The position numbers were made by a program, and so were the translations under genes. The notes beneath the pieces were generated by a model. The model had not been told where the DNA came from, made no database searches, and saw only the letters and a list, made by a program, of their open reading frames with translations. Positions 32,505 to 32,934 of a DNA stretch of 32,934 nt are shown piece by piece; position 1 is the first letter of the stretch; the number at the start of each line of letters is the position of its first letter. The stretch is from Acidobacteria bacterium UBA7540 (lineage in GTDB: Bacteria; Acidobacteriota; Terriglobia; UBA7540): NCBI GenBank assembly GCA_002478145.1, contig DLMI01000022.1, positions 1 to 32,934 of the forward strand, given 5' to 3'.

Positions 32505-32934
32505 TCAAGCGCTCACCAAGCGAGAAGAGGCGCGACTGATCAAGACATACCAGCGCGTTCTGCAGGAAGGGGCGTTTCCCAACCCCGATCGCGCCGGATG
32601 CCCTGACAACGAGATTCTAAGAGCCATAGCCCTCCGCAAACTCGGGACTGAACAGGTTAAGCACTGGATCGAACACCTCGGCACGTGCACCCCGTGTTTC
32701 CGGGAGTACACCGAGTTTCGCGAACATGTGGAATGGCGACGCGAAGCAGCTTACGTAGGTATGGCTGTCGCTGTCATCTTCTTCGTGGTCCTCGCTATCG
32801 GCTGGTGGAAATTGCGCCCCAGCCACCCAGTTGTAATCACGGCGCACAATCACATCGTCGCGGACATGCGGAACCGGTTAACGTTGCGCGGCGGTCAAGG
32901 CCGCGAACCCGGCGAGGGGCCGCTCGTGCTCGGG
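32497..32934 (+). CDS. Membrane anti-sigma factor, 3' end beyond the window
   Basis: An open frame starts at ATG 32497 after GGGGGTGAGG and runs 146 codons to the right edge without a stop. Residues about 56-67 (HLGTCTPCFREY) with the nearby His form a ZAS-like H-x3-C-x2-C motif. A single membrane span (about 86-105, YVGMAVAVIFFVVLAIGWW) follows and a probably extracytoplasmic region then begins. This is the standard layout of an ECF anti-sigma factor, holding the neighbouring sigma factor at the membrane until a signal releases it. What the outer domain senses is outside the window. Confidence 0.72.
   Translation, partial: MRDQALTKREEARLIKTYQRVLQEGAFPNPDRAGCPDNEILRAIALRKLGTEQVKHWIEHLGTCTPCFREYTEFREHVEWRREAAYVGMAVAVIFFVVLAIGWWKLRPSHPVVITAHNHIVADMRNRLTLRGGQGREPGEGPLVLG

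Noticed and set aside
1..32934. CRISPR arrays, tRNA or rRNA genes
   Set aside because: No regularly spaced direct repeats, cloverleaf-like sequences or conserved rRNA segments were noticed.

Overview
The window looks like an accessory, carbohydrate-degradation segment of an acidobacterial chromosome (Bryobacteraceae/Solibacter-like is my best guess). This rests on the 1088-residue receptor with an N-terminal carboxypeptidase-regulatory-like domain and TonB-dependent barrel, a protein type strongly expanded in Acidobacteria. It also rests on Tat-exported glycosidases of the GH127 and DUF6259 types and a moderately high G+C content. No rRNA, tRNA or CRISPR was seen.

Left part (1-14,000), almost all on the minus strand: a GH38 alpha-mannosidase runs off the left edge. 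Truncated IS3 and IS200/IS605 remnants follow. Then come a Gfo/Idh/MocA oxidoreductase, a metallo-beta-lactamase-fold protein whose main metal motif is gone, a C-terminal scrap of an HpcH/HpaI aldolase and a cupin remnant. Next are a secreted GH67-N/GH20-like protein, a Tat-exported DUF6259 protein, a plus-strand scrap of a FAD oxidoreductase and a GH127 beta-L-arabinofuranosidase-like enzyme. Together these suggest uptake and stepwise breakdown of a complex plant or microbial glycan, with sugar oxidation inside the cell.

Middle (14,000-22,440): an intact IS1595-family transposase gene lies beside the large TonB-dependent receptor. Upstream of the receptor is a probable 5' fragment of a group II intron with no reverse transcriptase. 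An IS701-family element with a broken transposase follows. An intact IS1380-family element has inserted into its right terminal inverted repeat. Target duplications for both elements can be read directly.

Right part (22,440-32,934): a regulator joining an IclR-type helix-turn-helix to a sugar-binding periplasmic-type domain heads a short operon with an unknown small protein and a uroporphyrinogen-decarboxylase-family methyltransferase-like protein. Then comes about 4 kb of decaying genes: a GH127-like glycosidase, a D-2-hydroxyacid dehydrogenase, an HpcH/HpaI aldolase, and transposon and tyrosine integrase scraps. After that is an unrecognised protein built of two tandem repeats, whose 3' end overlaps a convergent SANT/MerR-like DNA-binding protein with a putative zinc knuckle. 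The window ends with an ECF-like sigma factor and an overlapping membrane anti-sigma factor cut by the right edge.

The functional core is therefore glycan sensing, import and hydrolysis, heavily remodelled by at least five kinds of mobile element and partly pseudogenised.
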